Shown here one piece after another: positions 25,186 through 34,161 of a DNA stretch of 64,000 nt. The first letter of the stretch is position 1. Every line of letters begins with the position of its first letter. Below the pieces are notes generated by a model, which did not search any database, was not told where the DNA came from, and worked only from the letters and a program-made list of their open reading frames with translations. A program made the position numbers and the translations under genes. Source of the stretch: CATQGW01 sp965242565 (GTDB taxonomy: Bacteria > Chloroflexota > Dehalococcoidia > Bin125); assembly GCA_965242565.1 (NCBI GenBank), contig OZ251457.1, positions 1,302,001-1,366,000 on the forward strand, written 5' to 3'.

Positions 25186-26919
25186 ATGCGACGGCTGATC
25201 TGCGCAGCTCTGGGGTTGATCGCGCTTGCCGCAGTTACGGCGTGCTCTGGCGATTCGTCTCCCGCCCAACAGCAGCGGCAACAACAGGCCGCTGAACAAA
25301 CAGTCGAGGATTCCGCCGGCGCCGCAGTTGAGAACGCCCGGCAGCAGGCGAAACCCGCGGTTGCGGATCCGGACAACGCCCAGGCGGCGGCGCCGGATGC
25401 GGAACAGCAGGCATCACCGGACGAGCCGGCGGTACTCGCCCCGAATTGGCCGAGCAATGCGTGGCGGCCGCTGCGGCGGGTGGCAGAAGATAACGCTGCG
25501 TTGCAGGCGGAGATCGATCGCGAGATCGAATGGTGCCGCGCATCGGTTGAGCGCGGCTGGGCGAACGACGGCGGACACTGGTCGGAGCCGAACGAGGACG
25601 GCGAATCCGTGCCGCTGGCGGGGCCGACGCTACTGGCAGCCGACGACCATCCGTGGATCGCGCTGGTCGCGGAAGCGATGGCAGAGGAACGCGGCATCGC
25701 GCTGGAAACAATGCCTGCGGTCTGGCTCACATCGCCGGAGTGGCAACGCGCCGAGCTCTGTCGTGCCGTCGTGGGCGCGCTCGATGGCGGCAGGCCCGAA
25801 CAGCCGTCGCCGCGCTGGCGTTTGCTGACCGCCTTTGGCATCAACGACGCCGGTTGGGGACCGACGCTGCTGGGGTACCTGGGATCGGTTCAGGAGTTGG
25901 GGCGTTATGAGCCGCAGCGGTCACGTCGGGCGCGTCAGGCGCGAGGTGCGGGCGGGCGGATTACGCTGCTGGGGCCGACGCCGCCGAATGCGCAAACGGT
26001 GTCGGTGCTGGCCCACGAAATGGTCCATCATCTTCAATATCAGCTGATCGGAGGCGGTGACGCCGACGCATGGCCGCCGCATGGTACCCACGATCGTCGC
26101 GCAGTGCTGCACTGGCTGATCGAAGCCGACGCAACGCTGGCAATGTCGGCTACAGGGTCGGCTACAGGCAGTACGGCGTTCCAGGCGGCGGTTACGTTGC
26201 TGGGCGACGGCGGGGCGTCTCCCGCCGAAGCCGTGGATCTATTCGGCCGCCTGCCGCTCGAATGGTCTGAGCCGTTTTACGGTCCGTACCGCCGCGCCGA
26301 GGAATTCGTCGAGCGGTTGATGTCGTGGGGTGATCCGGGCGTGATCGATCGGATGCTGCGGGATTTGCCGGATTCGACCGAGCAGTTGTTACATGTCGAG
26401 AAGTACGACGGCGACGAGCAGCCGCTTGATTTGTCGCCGCTGCAACCGCTGATCGACGCTGCGGTCAGCGACGAGTGGACGCGCCCTGGCGCGCCGTTGC
26501 TGGTCGACGGACGCGATCAGGACACGCTCGGCGAGTTGTATCTGGGGCTGCTGATCTTCGCCTCCACAGGCCGCGAGTCAGAGGCGAGCGTCGCAGCCGC
26601 CGGCTGGGGCGGCGACCGTCTACACATCTTCGAGCGCGACGATGGCGGCGCGCTTGTAGTGTGGGCGATTGCGTTTGACGACGCCGAGGAGCATGCAGAG
26701 GGCGTCGCCGGGCTGCGGGAGTGGTTGATTGCGTTGTCCGAGGGCGAGGCCTGGGGGCTTGATGGCGGGCGGGTGATTGGCTGGGACGCCCCTCACGGCG
26801 CAATCCGCGTGCTCGACCACCTCAGCACTGCCTGGCTGCTCGCCGCCCCCGACACCGCCACTGCGAACGCGACCGCCGCCGCATTGCTTGAGGCGGATGC
26901 GGACATCGCATGGCGGTGA
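25186..26919 (+). CDS. Array member 6: predicted secreted lipoprotein with HExxH zinc-peptidase motif
   Basis: A 577-residue paralogue with lipobox AVTACSGDSS and a long Gln/Ala/Pro-rich linker up to about residue 85. LAHEMVHHLQYQLIGGG gives HExxH at His277-His281, with the ligand Glu in WLIEADA one residue further away (36) than in members 1, 2 and 5. Conserved blocks TEQLLHVEKYDGDEQPLDL and IAFDDAEEHAEGVAGLREWL are present. The gene starts 12 bp after member 5 and ends 9 bp before the first in-frame ATG of the coiled-coil gene downstream. Confidence 0.77.
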   Translation: MRRLICAALGLIALAAVTACSGDSSPAQQQRQQQAAEQTVEDSAGAAVENARQQAKPAVADPDNAQAAAPDAEQQASPDEPAVLAPNWPSNAWRPLRRVAEDNAALQAEIDREIEWCRASVERGWANDGGHWSEPNEDGESVPLAGPTLLAADDHPWIALVAEAMAEERGIALETMPAVWLTSPEWQRAELCRAVVGALDGGRPEQPSPRWRLLTAFGINDAGWGPTLLGYLGSVQELGRYEPQRSRRARQARGAGGRITLLGPTPPNAQTVSVLAHEMVHHLQYQLIGGGDADAWPPHGTHDRRAVLHWLIEADATLAMSATGSATGSTAFQAAVTLLGDGGASPAEAVDLFGRLPLEWSEPFYGPYRRAEEFVERLMSWGDPGVIDRMLRDLPDSTEQLLHVEKYDGDEQPLDLSPLQPLIDAAVSDEWTRPGAPLLVDGRDQDTLGELYLGLLIFASTGRESEASVAAAGWGGDRLHIFERDDGGALVVWAIAFDDAEEHAEGVAGLREWLIALSEGEAWGLDGGRVIGWDAPHGAIRVLDHLSTAWLLAAPDTATANATAAALLEADADIAWR

Positions 26920-26946
26920 TCCTCTACAATGGCTGCGGAGGCCCCG

Positions 26947-27645
26947 ATGGCGACGTTTGATCGACCGAAGCTGCGCGAGGTGCTGGTCCGCAGAGGCCTC
27001 GCCGACGAGCCGGCCGCCGCTGAGGTTGTGGACGCTCTGGTGGACCAGATCGAGGCATCGCAGAACGGCGTCGTCCGCGAGGACGACCTGACCCGGTTCC
27101 TCGAACAGGTTGAAGCGCTGAATGCTCGGACCGCCGCAGAGATGCGCGCAACTGTCGCAGAAGCCCTGGCTGAAATGCGGACAGAGATCGCCGAGATGCG
27201 CACCGACATCGCCGAATCCCGGACCGAGATGCGGGCAGAGCTAGCCGAGACTCAGGCTCAGATGCGGACAGAGATCGCCGAGATGCGCACCGACATCAAC
27301 CAATCACAGACCGAGATGCGCACCGCCATCACCGAATCCCAGGCCGAAATGCGCACCACTCTCGCCGAGTTCCGAACCGAAATGCGCACTACTCTCGCCG
27401 AGTTCCGGACCGAAATGCAGACGCAGTTCGCCCAGATCCAGACGCAGTTCGCTGAGATCCAGACGCAATTTGCCGAGACGCACGCGATGATCTCGGACAC
27501 CAAAGCCGAACACGCCGCCTCCATCGCGGAGGTCCATCAGGCGATTACCCATGTCCACGACCGCATGACGCAGGTCGTCGCGATCACCATCGGCGCCGTC
27601 GCAATCGGCGTCACCATCCTCGGCATCGTGATCGCCGTCACCTGA
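26947..27645 (+). CDS. Coiled-coil protein with C-terminal membrane anchor (DUF1640/MCUR1-like)
   Basis: A 232-residue protein. An N-terminal region FDRPKLREVLVRRGLADEPA is followed by a long repetitive coiled coil built from units like EMRTEIAEMRTDI and EFRTEMRTTLA, and ends in one hydrophobic segment (VVAITIGAVAIGVTILGIVIAV). The layout recalls DUF1640/CCDC90 proteins. Two shorter relatives occur in this window (31259 and 62664). The start at 26947 is chosen over the ATG at 26929 because GGAGG lies five bases upstream. Internal repeats at DNA level invite slippage and length change. Confidence 0.7.
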   Translation: MATFDRPKLREVLVRRGLADEPAAAEVVDALVDQIEASQNGVVREDDLTRFLEQVEALNARTAAEMRATVAEALAEMRTEIAEMRTDIAESRTEMRAELAETQAQMRTEIAEMRTDINQSQTEMRTAITESQAEMRTTLAEFRTEMRTTLAEFRTEMQTQFAQIQTQFAEIQTQFAETHAMISDTKAEHAASIAEVHQAITHVHDRMTQVVAITIGAVAIGVTILGIVIAVT

Positions 27646-27710
27646 ACCCCCGCCCGCCCGTCGTAGACTGCGCAGGAACCCCAACAGCCCGCGACGAGGA
27701 GACCCCCGCC

Positions 27711-29312
27711 ATGCCCGCTGACCAAACGCGCGAATCCTGGAAGCCCGGCCAGGACTGGCAGGGCGCAGTCGACGAGATCGAATACATCAAAGAGCTCGCC
27801 CGCGAAATGGGCGGCCCCGACCGCATCGCCCGCCAGCACGCCGGCGGGCGCTACACCATCCGCGAGCGCATCGACCGCTTCCTCGACCCCGACTCCTTCT
27901 TTGAGGCCGGCCCGCTCGTCGGCGCCTACGAATACGACGGCGAGGGGAATCTGCGCGACTTCACCCCCGGCGCGTTCGTGATGGGCATGGGCACGATCGA
28001 CGGACGCAACATCGTGATCGGCGGCGACGACTTCACCATCTCCGGCGGCAGCCCCCACAACGTCTCCAAGGGATCATCACAATTCGCCACCCCGTTCGCC
28101 GTGCAATACGGCCTGCCATATGTCCAGCTGATCGAGGGCGTCGGCCACAGCGCCAAGCGCGACGAGGAGGAAGGCCGCATGGCCCTGCCCGGCGGCACAA
28201 CCTGGTGGCGTCACATCGCCTTGCTCAAGAGCGTCCCCGTCGCCGCCGGCATCATGGGCTCCGTCGCCGGCGCGCCCGCCGCGTTCGCCCTCCTCTCCCA
28301 CTTCACCGTGATGATCAAGGGACAGTCCCAAATCTTCCCCTCCGGCCCGCCCGTCGTCCGACGCGCCATCGGCGAAACCTTCAACAAGGAGGAGCTCGGC
28401 GGCTCCGCTGTCCATGTCCACCAGAGCGGCCAGGTCGACAACGAAGCCGAATCCGAAGAGGACGCCTTCAACCAGATCAAGCAGTTCCTCTCCTATCTGC
28501 CCAACACCACCAACGAAGTGCCCGAACGCATCGAGACCGGCGACGATCCCAACCGTCGCGTCGAGGAGCTGCTCCGCATCATCCCCGAAAACCGCAAACG
28601 CGCCTACGACCCCCGCAAGCTCGTGCGGCTCGTCGTCGATAACGGCGAATTCTTCGAGATGCGCCGCCACTGGGGCGGCGCGATCATCACCGGCTTCGCC
28701 CGCATCGGTGGCTACAGTGTCGGCGTCGTCGCCAGCGACCCGCTCGTTATGGCCGGCGCGATGAACGGCGACGCCGCCGACAAATTCACCCACTTCGTTG
28801 ACCTCTGCGACGGCTTCAACCTGCCGATGGTCATCTTCCTCGACATGCCCGGCTTCATGCTCGGCTCCCAGGCCGAGAAACAGGCCACGATGCGGCGCGG
28901 TACCCGCGCCCTGATCGCCGCCTACGAAGCCGAGGTGCCCAAGGTCGAATTCAACATCCGCAAATCCTACGGCGTCGCCGCCGACGCCCCCAACAGCATG
29001 GGCGAACCCTTCGGCGTCAACATGCGCTTCGGCTGGCCCGCCGGCGAGTGGGGCGGTATCCCCATCGAGGGCGGCGTCGCCGCCGCCTACAAACGCGAAA
29101 TCGAAAACGCCGATAACCCCGAAGCGCACCGCGAAATGATCGAAAATCGCCTGCTGCGCCTCCGCTCCCCCATGAAAGCCGCCCACAACTTCGACGTGAT
29201 CGACCTGATCGACCCCCGCGAAACCCGCCGCATCGCCTTCCGCTTCATCGAAGCCGCCCAACCCATGCTCAAGCGCCTCGCCCAACGCCCCAAACGCATC
29301 ATCCGCCCCTAG
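27711..29312 (+). CDS. Acyl-CoA carboxylase beta (carboxyltransferase) subunit
   Basis: A 533-residue carboxyltransferase subunit of the propionyl/methylmalonyl/acetyl-CoA carboxylase family; it moves a carboxyl group from carboxybiotin to an acyl-CoA. Typical blocks: ARQHAGGRYTIRERIDRFLDPDSF, GGSPHNVSKGSSQF..., EGVGHSAKRDEEEGR and, in the C-terminal half, FLDMPGFMLGSQAEKQATMRRG. The length fits. No biotin carboxylase or biotin carrier gene is nearby, so these must be encoded elsewhere. CGAGGAGA lies nine bases before the ATG. Confidence 0.93.
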   Translation: MPADQTRESWKPGQDWQGAVDEIEYIKELAREMGGPDRIARQHAGGRYTIRERIDRFLDPDSFFEAGPLVGAYEYDGEGNLRDFTPGAFVMGMGTIDGRNIVIGGDDFTISGGSPHNVSKGSSQFATPFAVQYGLPYVQLIEGVGHSAKRDEEEGRMALPGGTTWWRHIALLKSVPVAAGIMGSVAGAPAAFALLSHFTVMIKGQSQIFPSGPPVVRRAIGETFNKEELGGSAVHVHQSGQVDNEAESEEDAFNQIKQFLSYLPNTTNEVPERIETGDDPNRRVEELLRIIPENRKRAYDPRKLVRLVVDNGEFFEMRRHWGGAIITGFARIGGYSVGVVASDPLVMAGAMNGDAADKFTHFVDLCDGFNLPMVIFLDMPGFMLGSQAEKQATMRRGTRALIAAYEAEVPKVEFNIRKSYGVAADAPNSMGEPFGVNMRFGWPAGEWGGIPIEGGVAAAYKREIENADNPEAHREMIENRLLRLRSPMKAAHNFDVIDLIDPRETRRIAFRFIEAAQPMLKRLAQRPKRIIRP

Positions 29313-29769
29313 GGTCTGTTCGTACTTTCGCCGTTCCGGCGCGCTTTCCCGTCGCCCCCGACTTGATCGGGGGCTGCCCCAGACTTGATCTGGGGGGCAA
29401 ACCCAACGCTGTTCGCAGCACGAGGCCCCGGGCTGACTGCGAACGAGCGTTGAGGGGCAGACTCGGGACCTTCGCGCTGCGGAGAGAAATGGGTTTGGAT
29501 TCCAGCGTGCGCTGGAATGACGGAAAGATAAGGCGGGAACGACGGAGGGACAGGAGAGGGAAAGGCGGAGTGGGCGCAGGTTGCGGTCGGGCGCGACGGA
29601 TGGTTTCTGGCCGGGGTGCGCGCGCGTGGGCTTGGTGCTGCTCACGTCGAGATACCCCCGTTCGGGCCGGGGGCAGGCTCCGCGGCAAGCGCGGGTATGA
29701 CGGAGTGAGGGTAGCGCGGGTATGACGGAGTGGAGAGAGGGGCAGGTATGACGGAAGTGTGAGCAGGCC
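29313..29769. repeat. Gene-free stretch with dispersed inverted repeats
   Basis: The 457 bp between the carboxylase and hydrolase genes hold no gene. Several inverted repeats recur elsewhere in the window: CCCGACTTGATCGGGGGC followed by CCCCAGACTTGATCTGGGG (compare CCCCAGATCAAGTCTGGGG at 6059), GGATTCCAGCGTGCGCTGGAATGACGGA near 29499, and two GCGGGTATGACGGAGTG units near 29690-29735. The arms are GC-rich and complementary, so each could form a hairpin in RNA and might also end transcription from both sides. Confidence 0.7.
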
Positions 29770-30495
29770 CTAGCCGGCGTATTCGCGCGCGAGGTTGTCG
29801 AGTAGGTCGATCAGCAGCTGGGGGTTGCTGAAGAATGGGGAGTGGTCGGTGGGCCACTCGGCGACGCGGTCGGCGCGGCGGGCGAGTTCACGCTGGCCGG
29901 GGGCGAGCAGCGCCTGGTCTTCGGTGCAGACGACGTAGGTCGTGGCGATTGTGCGCCAGGCCGCCTCGCGCGGGGCGTCGAAGGGGACTGGCGCCTCGTC
30001 GCGCACCAGCTCGCCCATCGCCCGCTCCACATCCGCGTCGGAGCACTGGTGGTAGAAAGCTTGCCGGATCAGGTCGGCCTGCACCGTGGTCGAGCCGTCG
30101 TCGCCGGCCTGGACGGCGCCCGCCAGGTCGGGGTTGACGAAGTTGTCGGGCACGGCCCCATCGGTGTCGGGCATCATCGCGGTGAGGTAGACGAGGTGCT
30201 TCACGCTGTCGTTGCCGAGCGGCGCGGTGGTGATCACCGTGCCGCCGAAGGAGTGGCCGAGCAGCACGATCGGCCCCTCGATTTCGTCCAGCGCCGCGCG
30301 CACGATCCGCTCATTCTCCGCTGAATCGACCACGCCGCGCAGTTCGCCGTTGGGCCCGCTGGGGCGGCGGCGGTCGACGGCGACGACGGGCACGCCGCGC
30401 GCCTCCAGTCCTTCGACGACGCGGTCGAAGCACCACGGCCCATGCCATGCGCCATGCACAAGAGCGACGGTGGCGGGAGCGGTTGCGGTGGTCAT
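29770..30495 (-). CDS. Alpha/beta-fold hydrolase
   Basis: A 241-residue hydrolase. VALVHGAWHGPWCFDRVVEGLE supplies the oxyanion-hole HG motif and GHSFGG carries the nucleophile Ser. The acid is probably in the region after VVCTEDQALLAP, and the catalytic His in WPTDHSPFFSNP near the C-terminus. The overall pattern resembles the plant salicylate/methylketone esterase-like group of bacterial hydrolases. The substrate is unknown. The start is backed by GGAGGAA six bases upstream. A CMD-family gene lies 31 bp upstream on the same strand. Confidence 0.88.
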   Translation of the reverse strand: MTTATAPATVALVHGAWHGPWCFDRVVEGLEARGVPVVAVDRRRPSGPNGELRGVVDSAENERIVRAALDEIEGPIVLLGHSFGGTVITTAPLGNDSVKHLVYLTAMMPDTDGAVPDNFVNPDLAGAVQAGDDGSTTVQADLIRQAFYHQCSDADVERAMGELVRDEAPVPFDAPREAAWRTIATTYVVCTEDQALLAPGQRELARRADRVAEWPTDHSPFFSNPQLLIDLLDNLAREYAG

Positions 30496-30526
30496 CGTGG
30501 TTCCTCCGGGACTGGTCGGCGGTGAG

Positions 30527-31090
30527 TCAGGCGGGGAAGCGGTCGGTGGTTTCGGGCTCGAACTGGACGCCGAAGCTGTTCAGCGCCATCGAGACGATGT
30601 GGTACTGGCCGACGGTGAAGACGGCGTCCATCAGCTGCTGCGTGGAATAGCGCTCGGCCAGCGCCGCCCAAGTGTCGTCGGAGATGAAGGCGTCGTCGTG
30701 CAGTTCGTCGGCGGCGCGGAGCAGGGCAGCGTCGAATGGGTCCCAGCCTTCGGCGTCGGGACCGGCGGCGACGCGGCGGATTTCCGCGTCGCTGAGGCCC
30801 ACGGAGCGTCCGAAGCGGCTGTGTTGGGCGAACTCGTACTCGGAGCGGCAGTTCCAGCCGGTGCGCAGGATCAGCAACTCGCGCTCGCGCGGCGGCAGGC
30901 TCGATTCGCCCATGATGTGGCGGGTGAAGGACTGACGGGCGCGGGCGAGGTCGGGGTGCTGCGCGATGGTGCGCTGGACGTTGAGCGGCGGCCGCCCGCG
31001 GGCGGCGGCGGCGAGCAGCTCGCGCTGCTCCTCGCTCGCCTCATCGTCCCGCAGCGGAGGGATGCGCGGTTGGGAGAGTCGCATCTGCAT
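30527..31090 (-). CDS. Carboxymuconolactone decarboxylase (AhpD-like) family protein
   Basis: A 187-residue CMD-family protein. The core block reads LPPRERELLILRTGWNCRSEYEFAQHSRFGRSVGLSDAEI, including the conserved Cys, Glu and His (C-x2-EYEFAQH) that forms the family's proton-relay or hydroperoxidase site; only one Cys is present, so the AhpD CxxC thiol pair is missing. The C-terminal part has the usual LMDAVFTVGQYHIVSMALN. Such proteins are frequent next to oxidative catabolic genes. It probably shares a transcript with the alpha/beta hydrolase downstream. Confidence 0.9.
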   Translation of the reverse strand: MQMRLSQPRIPPLRDDEASEEQRELLAAAARGRPPLNVQRTIAQHPDLARARQSFTRHIMGESSLPPRERELLILRTGWNCRSEYEFAQHSRFGRSVGLSDAEIRRVAAGPDAEGWDPFDAALLRAADELHDDAFISDDTWAALAERYSTQQLMDAVFTVGQYHIVSMALNSFGVQFEPETTDRFPA

Positions 31091-31111
31091 CGCCCGTCGG
31101 ATGGCGGAGAA

Positions 31112-31188
<77 letters not shown>

Positions 31189-31258
31189 ACGCCCCCAGAG
31201 TCATCGGGAGGCAACATACAGGGTATCACCGCGCCTGGCGGCGATGTAGCTTGCGCTC

Positions 31259-31516
31259 ATGGTGCTGAACAGACTTCGCTTCCACAACATCCTCGTGCAT
31301 GCGCTGGGCGCGTTGAGCGAGGCCACCGAGGAGCTCGCCAATGTCGTCGCGGACGCATCCGACAACCTCGTGACCAAGCACGAGCACGCCGCGGCGGAAG
31401 CTCGCATTCGCGAGCAGATCTGGCGCGCAACGCTCGTGGTGATCACCGTGATGGGCGCGTTGGGCGCGACGATCATCGGGCTGTTGATCGCGCTGCTCAC
31501 CCGTGGCGGCCTCTGA
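31259..31516 (+). CDS. Small tail-anchored coiled-coil protein (relative of the gene at 26947)
   Basis: Eighty-five residues: an N-terminal LRFHNILVHALGALSEATEE stretch, a short charged helix, then a hydrophobic C-terminal anchor (VVITVMGALGATIIGLLIALL). The layout and the LRxxxILV start match the proteins at 26947 and 62664, with the coiled coil almost absent. It lies alone, between tRNA-Pro and the oppositely oriented MaoC-like gene. Function unknown. Confidence 0.6.
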   Translation: MVLNRLRFHNILVHALGALSEATEELANVVADASDNLVTKHEHAAAEARIREQIWRATLVVITVMGALGATIIGLLIALLTRGGL

Positions 31517-31522
31517 AACGGT

Positions 31523-31981
31523 CTACGCACCAGACGGTCGCCGCAACATCAGCGCGGGACGGCGGGCGCGGCAGACCAGCTCGCCGCGTTGATTGTGGGC
31601 GCGGTGCTCGAAGGTGATGATGCCGCGATCGGGGCGCGACTTGCTCGCCCGCGCGGCGACAACCTCCGTCTCCGCCGTCAGCGTGTCGCCCACGAAGACG
31701 GGCGCGGGGAAGACCGTCTCGTCAAAGCCGAGGTTGCCGATGGTGGTGCCCAGCGTGGTGTCGGAGACCGACAGGCCGACGACCAGCGCGAGCGTGTAGA
31801 GGCTGTTGACGATGATCCGGCCGTGTTGTGTGCTGGCCGCGAACTCAGCGTCGAGATGCAGCGGCTGGGTGTTGTGGGTGAGCGTGGTGAAGAGCAGGTT
31901 GTCGGTCTCGGTCACCGTGCGCGACGGCTGGTGGGTGAACACCGCGCCGACTTCCAGCTCCTCGAAGTACTTGCCGGGCAT
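31523..31981 (-). CDS. MaoC-family dehydratase
   Basis: A 152-residue hot-dog-fold hydratase. It has the MaoC signature FEELEVGAVFTHQPSRTVTETDNLLFTTLTHNTQPLHLD (catalytic-type Asn/His region) and GDTLTAETEVVAARASKSRPDRGIITF. Members hydrate enoyl-CoA-type substrates; this form, with TETDN and THNTQPLH, is similar to mesaconyl-CoA hydratase-like proteins, but the substrate is not settled. A DUF169 gene lies 24 bp upstream on the same strand. Confidence 0.9.
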   Translation of the reverse strand: MPGKYFEELEVGAVFTHQPSRTVTETDNLLFTTLTHNTQPLHLDAEFAASTQHGRIIVNSLYTLALVVGLSVSDTTLGTTIGNLGFDETVFPAPVFVGDTLTAETEVVAARASKSRPDRGIITFEHRAHNQRGELVCRARRPALMLRRPSGA

Positions 31982-32005
31982 GGCGCCGCTCTCCGGTCTC
32001 GCCGG

Positions 32006-32734
32006 CTACTCGAAGCGCGCCATGTCGTCGGCCGCGTAGCGGGCGACGGCGTTGTCGGCGGCGGCGGTTGCGGCGAGGCGATCGAGCAGGTCGGGCAGTT
32101 GGCCGGCAGGGATCGCACAGGTCATCTCGGCGTTGGGCATGCCGGTGCGGACGCGGCTCAGCTGGCAGCCAACCGAGGCGGCCATCTCGCCCTGCTCCTT
32201 GGCGATGGCGACGATGTGGCACTGCGGCTTGCCCTCGATGCGGAGGCCGGGGAAGGCGTCGTGCAGCACCATCAGCTGGCGACCGGTGATGCGGAGGAGG
32301 ATCACGTCGGGGTCGCCCGGCGTCTCCGACAGGGGGCCGTAGACGACCGCGGCGGGCGTCTCGCTGACGACCGGGATCTGCATTGCGGTTTCGGCGTCGA
32401 CCCAGCCGGATTCGAGCAGCGCGCCGACATCGCCGTTCTCCAGCACGTCGCCCAACTCGAGGAAGCCGTGCGTGACGCTGCCGACGCTGCAATTGGCGTG
32501 GTCGGCGGCGACGGTGGAGAAGGTGCGGTTGGCCGACTTGACCCAGAACACGCAGCCGGCCGGCACGCGCCCGGTGCGCCCGTCGTCGGCCGGCGCGGGC
32601 ATCGGATCGTCGAACGCGGGCACATCGGTCGGCGCACTGTCGGCGAACGAGATCGCCAGCGGCGCGTTGGCCAGGCCGAGCGCGCGCTCAAGCTGGTCGG
32701 CCAGATCGGCCCAGTCAGTCGTCGTTGTGGTCAT
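32006..32734 (-). CDS. DUF169-domain protein
   Basis: A 242-residue protein of the DUF169 family. Recognisable parts are LGLANAPLAISF at the start, CVFWVKSANRTFSTVAADHANCSVGSVTHGFLEL with conserved Cys, and VGCQLSRVRTGMPNAEMTCAIP near the C-terminus. Conserved cysteines suggest metal or redox chemistry, but no activity is established for the family. It overlaps the stop of the upstream antiporter gene by 4 bp (ATGA), so the two are translationally coupled. Confidence 0.88.
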   Translation of the reverse strand: MTTTTTDWADLADQLERALGLANAPLAISFADSAPTDVPAFDDPMPAPADDGRTGRVPAGCVFWVKSANRTFSTVAADHANCSVGSVTHGFLELGDVLENGDVGALLESGWVDAETAMQIPVVSETPAAVVYGPLSETPGDPDVILLRITGRQLMVLHDAFPGLRIEGKPQCHIVAIAKEQGEMAASVGCQLSRVRTGMPNAEMTCAIPAGQLPDLLDRLAATAAADNAVARYAADDMARFE

Positions 32735-34083
32735 GAGGCGTGGTCGTTTCCAGCTGCGCTGGGCGCGTTCGCGGGCGGCTCGCGAAATCGGAACGCCTCG
32801 CGCAGTACAGGCGGGATGCTACGCCAGTGCTGCGCCAGCATCAACGCCGTCAGCGCGAGGTAGATCACCCCGAACACAATCCGGGGTGTGTTGTCCTCCT
32901 GGAAGAAGAACTGGGTGAGCAGCTGGGCGAGGAACAGCCCGAGCAGCGCGAAGCCGGCCCGGGCGGTGAGCCGGCGGTCGATGATCAGCATCACGCCGAA
33001 GGCGGACTGGGCGGCGGTGATGAAGACTTCGGCCTGCTGCACATCGTCGGAGACGATGCCGCTGAGCGCGCCGCCGCCGGCGATGTAGGCGACGGGAATC
33101 GAGCCGATCAGCAGGGTCCACTGGTTGACCTTGCTGGAGATCAGCATGTTCACGCCGAGTCCGGCGGAGCCGCGCCAGACCAGGTAAAGGGCGGCGAGGA
33201 ATTCGGGCGATTCCGAGGCGAGCGGGGCGATCCACTGGATCACGAAGAACTCGCCGATGCCGATGTCGCGCCCGACCTGCTCCAGGCCATGCACGAACGG
33301 CTCGGCGGAGAGGCCGATCACGATCGCGGAGTAGGCGATCAAGAATCCGACCACGACGCGCCGCTGCGCTGTCGGTAGCGCGCCGATCTTCGCGGCCGGA
33401 CCCTCCAGCTCCGGCTCGTGGACGGGCGAGCGGGTGAGTCGGATCACGTACCAGAGGAAGAGCAGGCCGAGGATGATCGTGTCCTCGATCGCGATGCGGC
33501 CTTTGACGACGATCAGGAAGGAGTAGAGGGTGGCGACGGCGAGGATGCCGATTTCGAGGCCGACGCCGCCGGGCAGGTTGAGCTCGGGCTCGTCGGGATC
33601 GGGGGACTGGCGGCGCAGGCCGCGCCAGGCGCTGCGCACGGCGGTGGTCACGAGGCGGCGCGGTCCGCCGGCCTTCCAGGCGAAGAGGAAGATCACGGTC
33701 GCCCAGCCGACGCCGAGCAGCAGGCGGTTGGCGCCGGTCATGTTGGCCAGCGCCAGGCCGCTCTTGCAGGCCTCGCCGACGCTCGGGCCGCAATTCACGC
33801 CGGGGATGTCGTCGGCTGCTTCGAAGGCGAGCAGGAGATCAACCGCGTATTCGGGCAGCACGGCGATAAAAGCGACGACGGCGACGGAGAGCGCGGCGGG
33901 GATGTCGTGTTGCGCCGCTTCGGCGCCGGTGGAGATCAGGAAGGCGGCGGAGAGGATGCCCATCCCGAAGATCGCGACTTCGAGGCCGGTGACGACGTGG
34001 ATGCCGGCCAGCCGGAAGACCAGCGCAGGCACGCCGATGGCGGCGGCAAGCACGATCAGGGTCCAGGCGGAGCGAAGCTTCAT
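32731..34083 (-). CDS. CaCA-superfamily (sodium/calcium exchanger-like) membrane protein
   Basis: A 450-residue polytopic membrane protein. Two related blocks resemble the alpha repeats of cation/Ca2+ exchangers: GAEAAQHDIPAALSVAVVAFIAVLPEYAVD in the N-terminal half and IGEFFVIQWIAPLASESPEFLAALY in the C-terminal half, each with acidic residues within a hydrophobic helix. About ten hydrophobic segments are visible. The start MKLRSAWTL at 34083 gives a normal first helix. The transported ion is inferred only. It overlaps the start of the DUF169 gene by 4 bp. Confidence 0.85.
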   Translation of the reverse strand: MKLRSAWTLIVLAAAIGVPALVFRLAGIHVVTGLEVAIFGMGILSAAFLISTGAEAAQHDIPAALSVAVVAFIAVLPEYAVDLLLAFEAADDIPGVNCGPSVGEACKSGLALANMTGANRLLLGVGWATVIFLFAWKAGGPRRLVTTAVRSAWRGLRRQSPDPDEPELNLPGGVGLEIGILAVATLYSFLIVVKGRIAIEDTIILGLLFLWYVIRLTRSPVHEPELEGPAAKIGALPTAQRRVVVGFLIAYSAIVIGLSAEPFVHGLEQVGRDIGIGEFFVIQWIAPLASESPEFLAALYLVWRGSAGLGVNMLISSKVNQWTLLIGSIPVAYIAGGGALSGIVSDDVQQAEVFITAAQSAFGVMLIIDRRLTARAGFALLGLFLAQLLTQFFFQEDNTPRIVFGVIYLALTALMLAQHWRSIPPVLREAFRFREPPANAPSAAGNDHAS

Positions 34084-34161
34084 TGGTGGCAGCGTAGGCG
34101 GGCGGGGGCTAACGGTCGCGGGCCGGCCGGCGGTGGTACGGTTCGGGCATTGGAGCGTGGC

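Noticed and set aside
28077..29645. 522-codon minus-strand frame over the carboxylase gene
   Set aside because: Antisense shadow of a well-supported carboxyltransferase gene, and its N-terminal part is repeat sequence.
33418..34161. N-terminal extension of the DUF433 gene
   Set aside because: It is antisense to the antiporter gene; Asp/Glu/Gly-rich shadow. The ATG at 34162 follows a normal gap.
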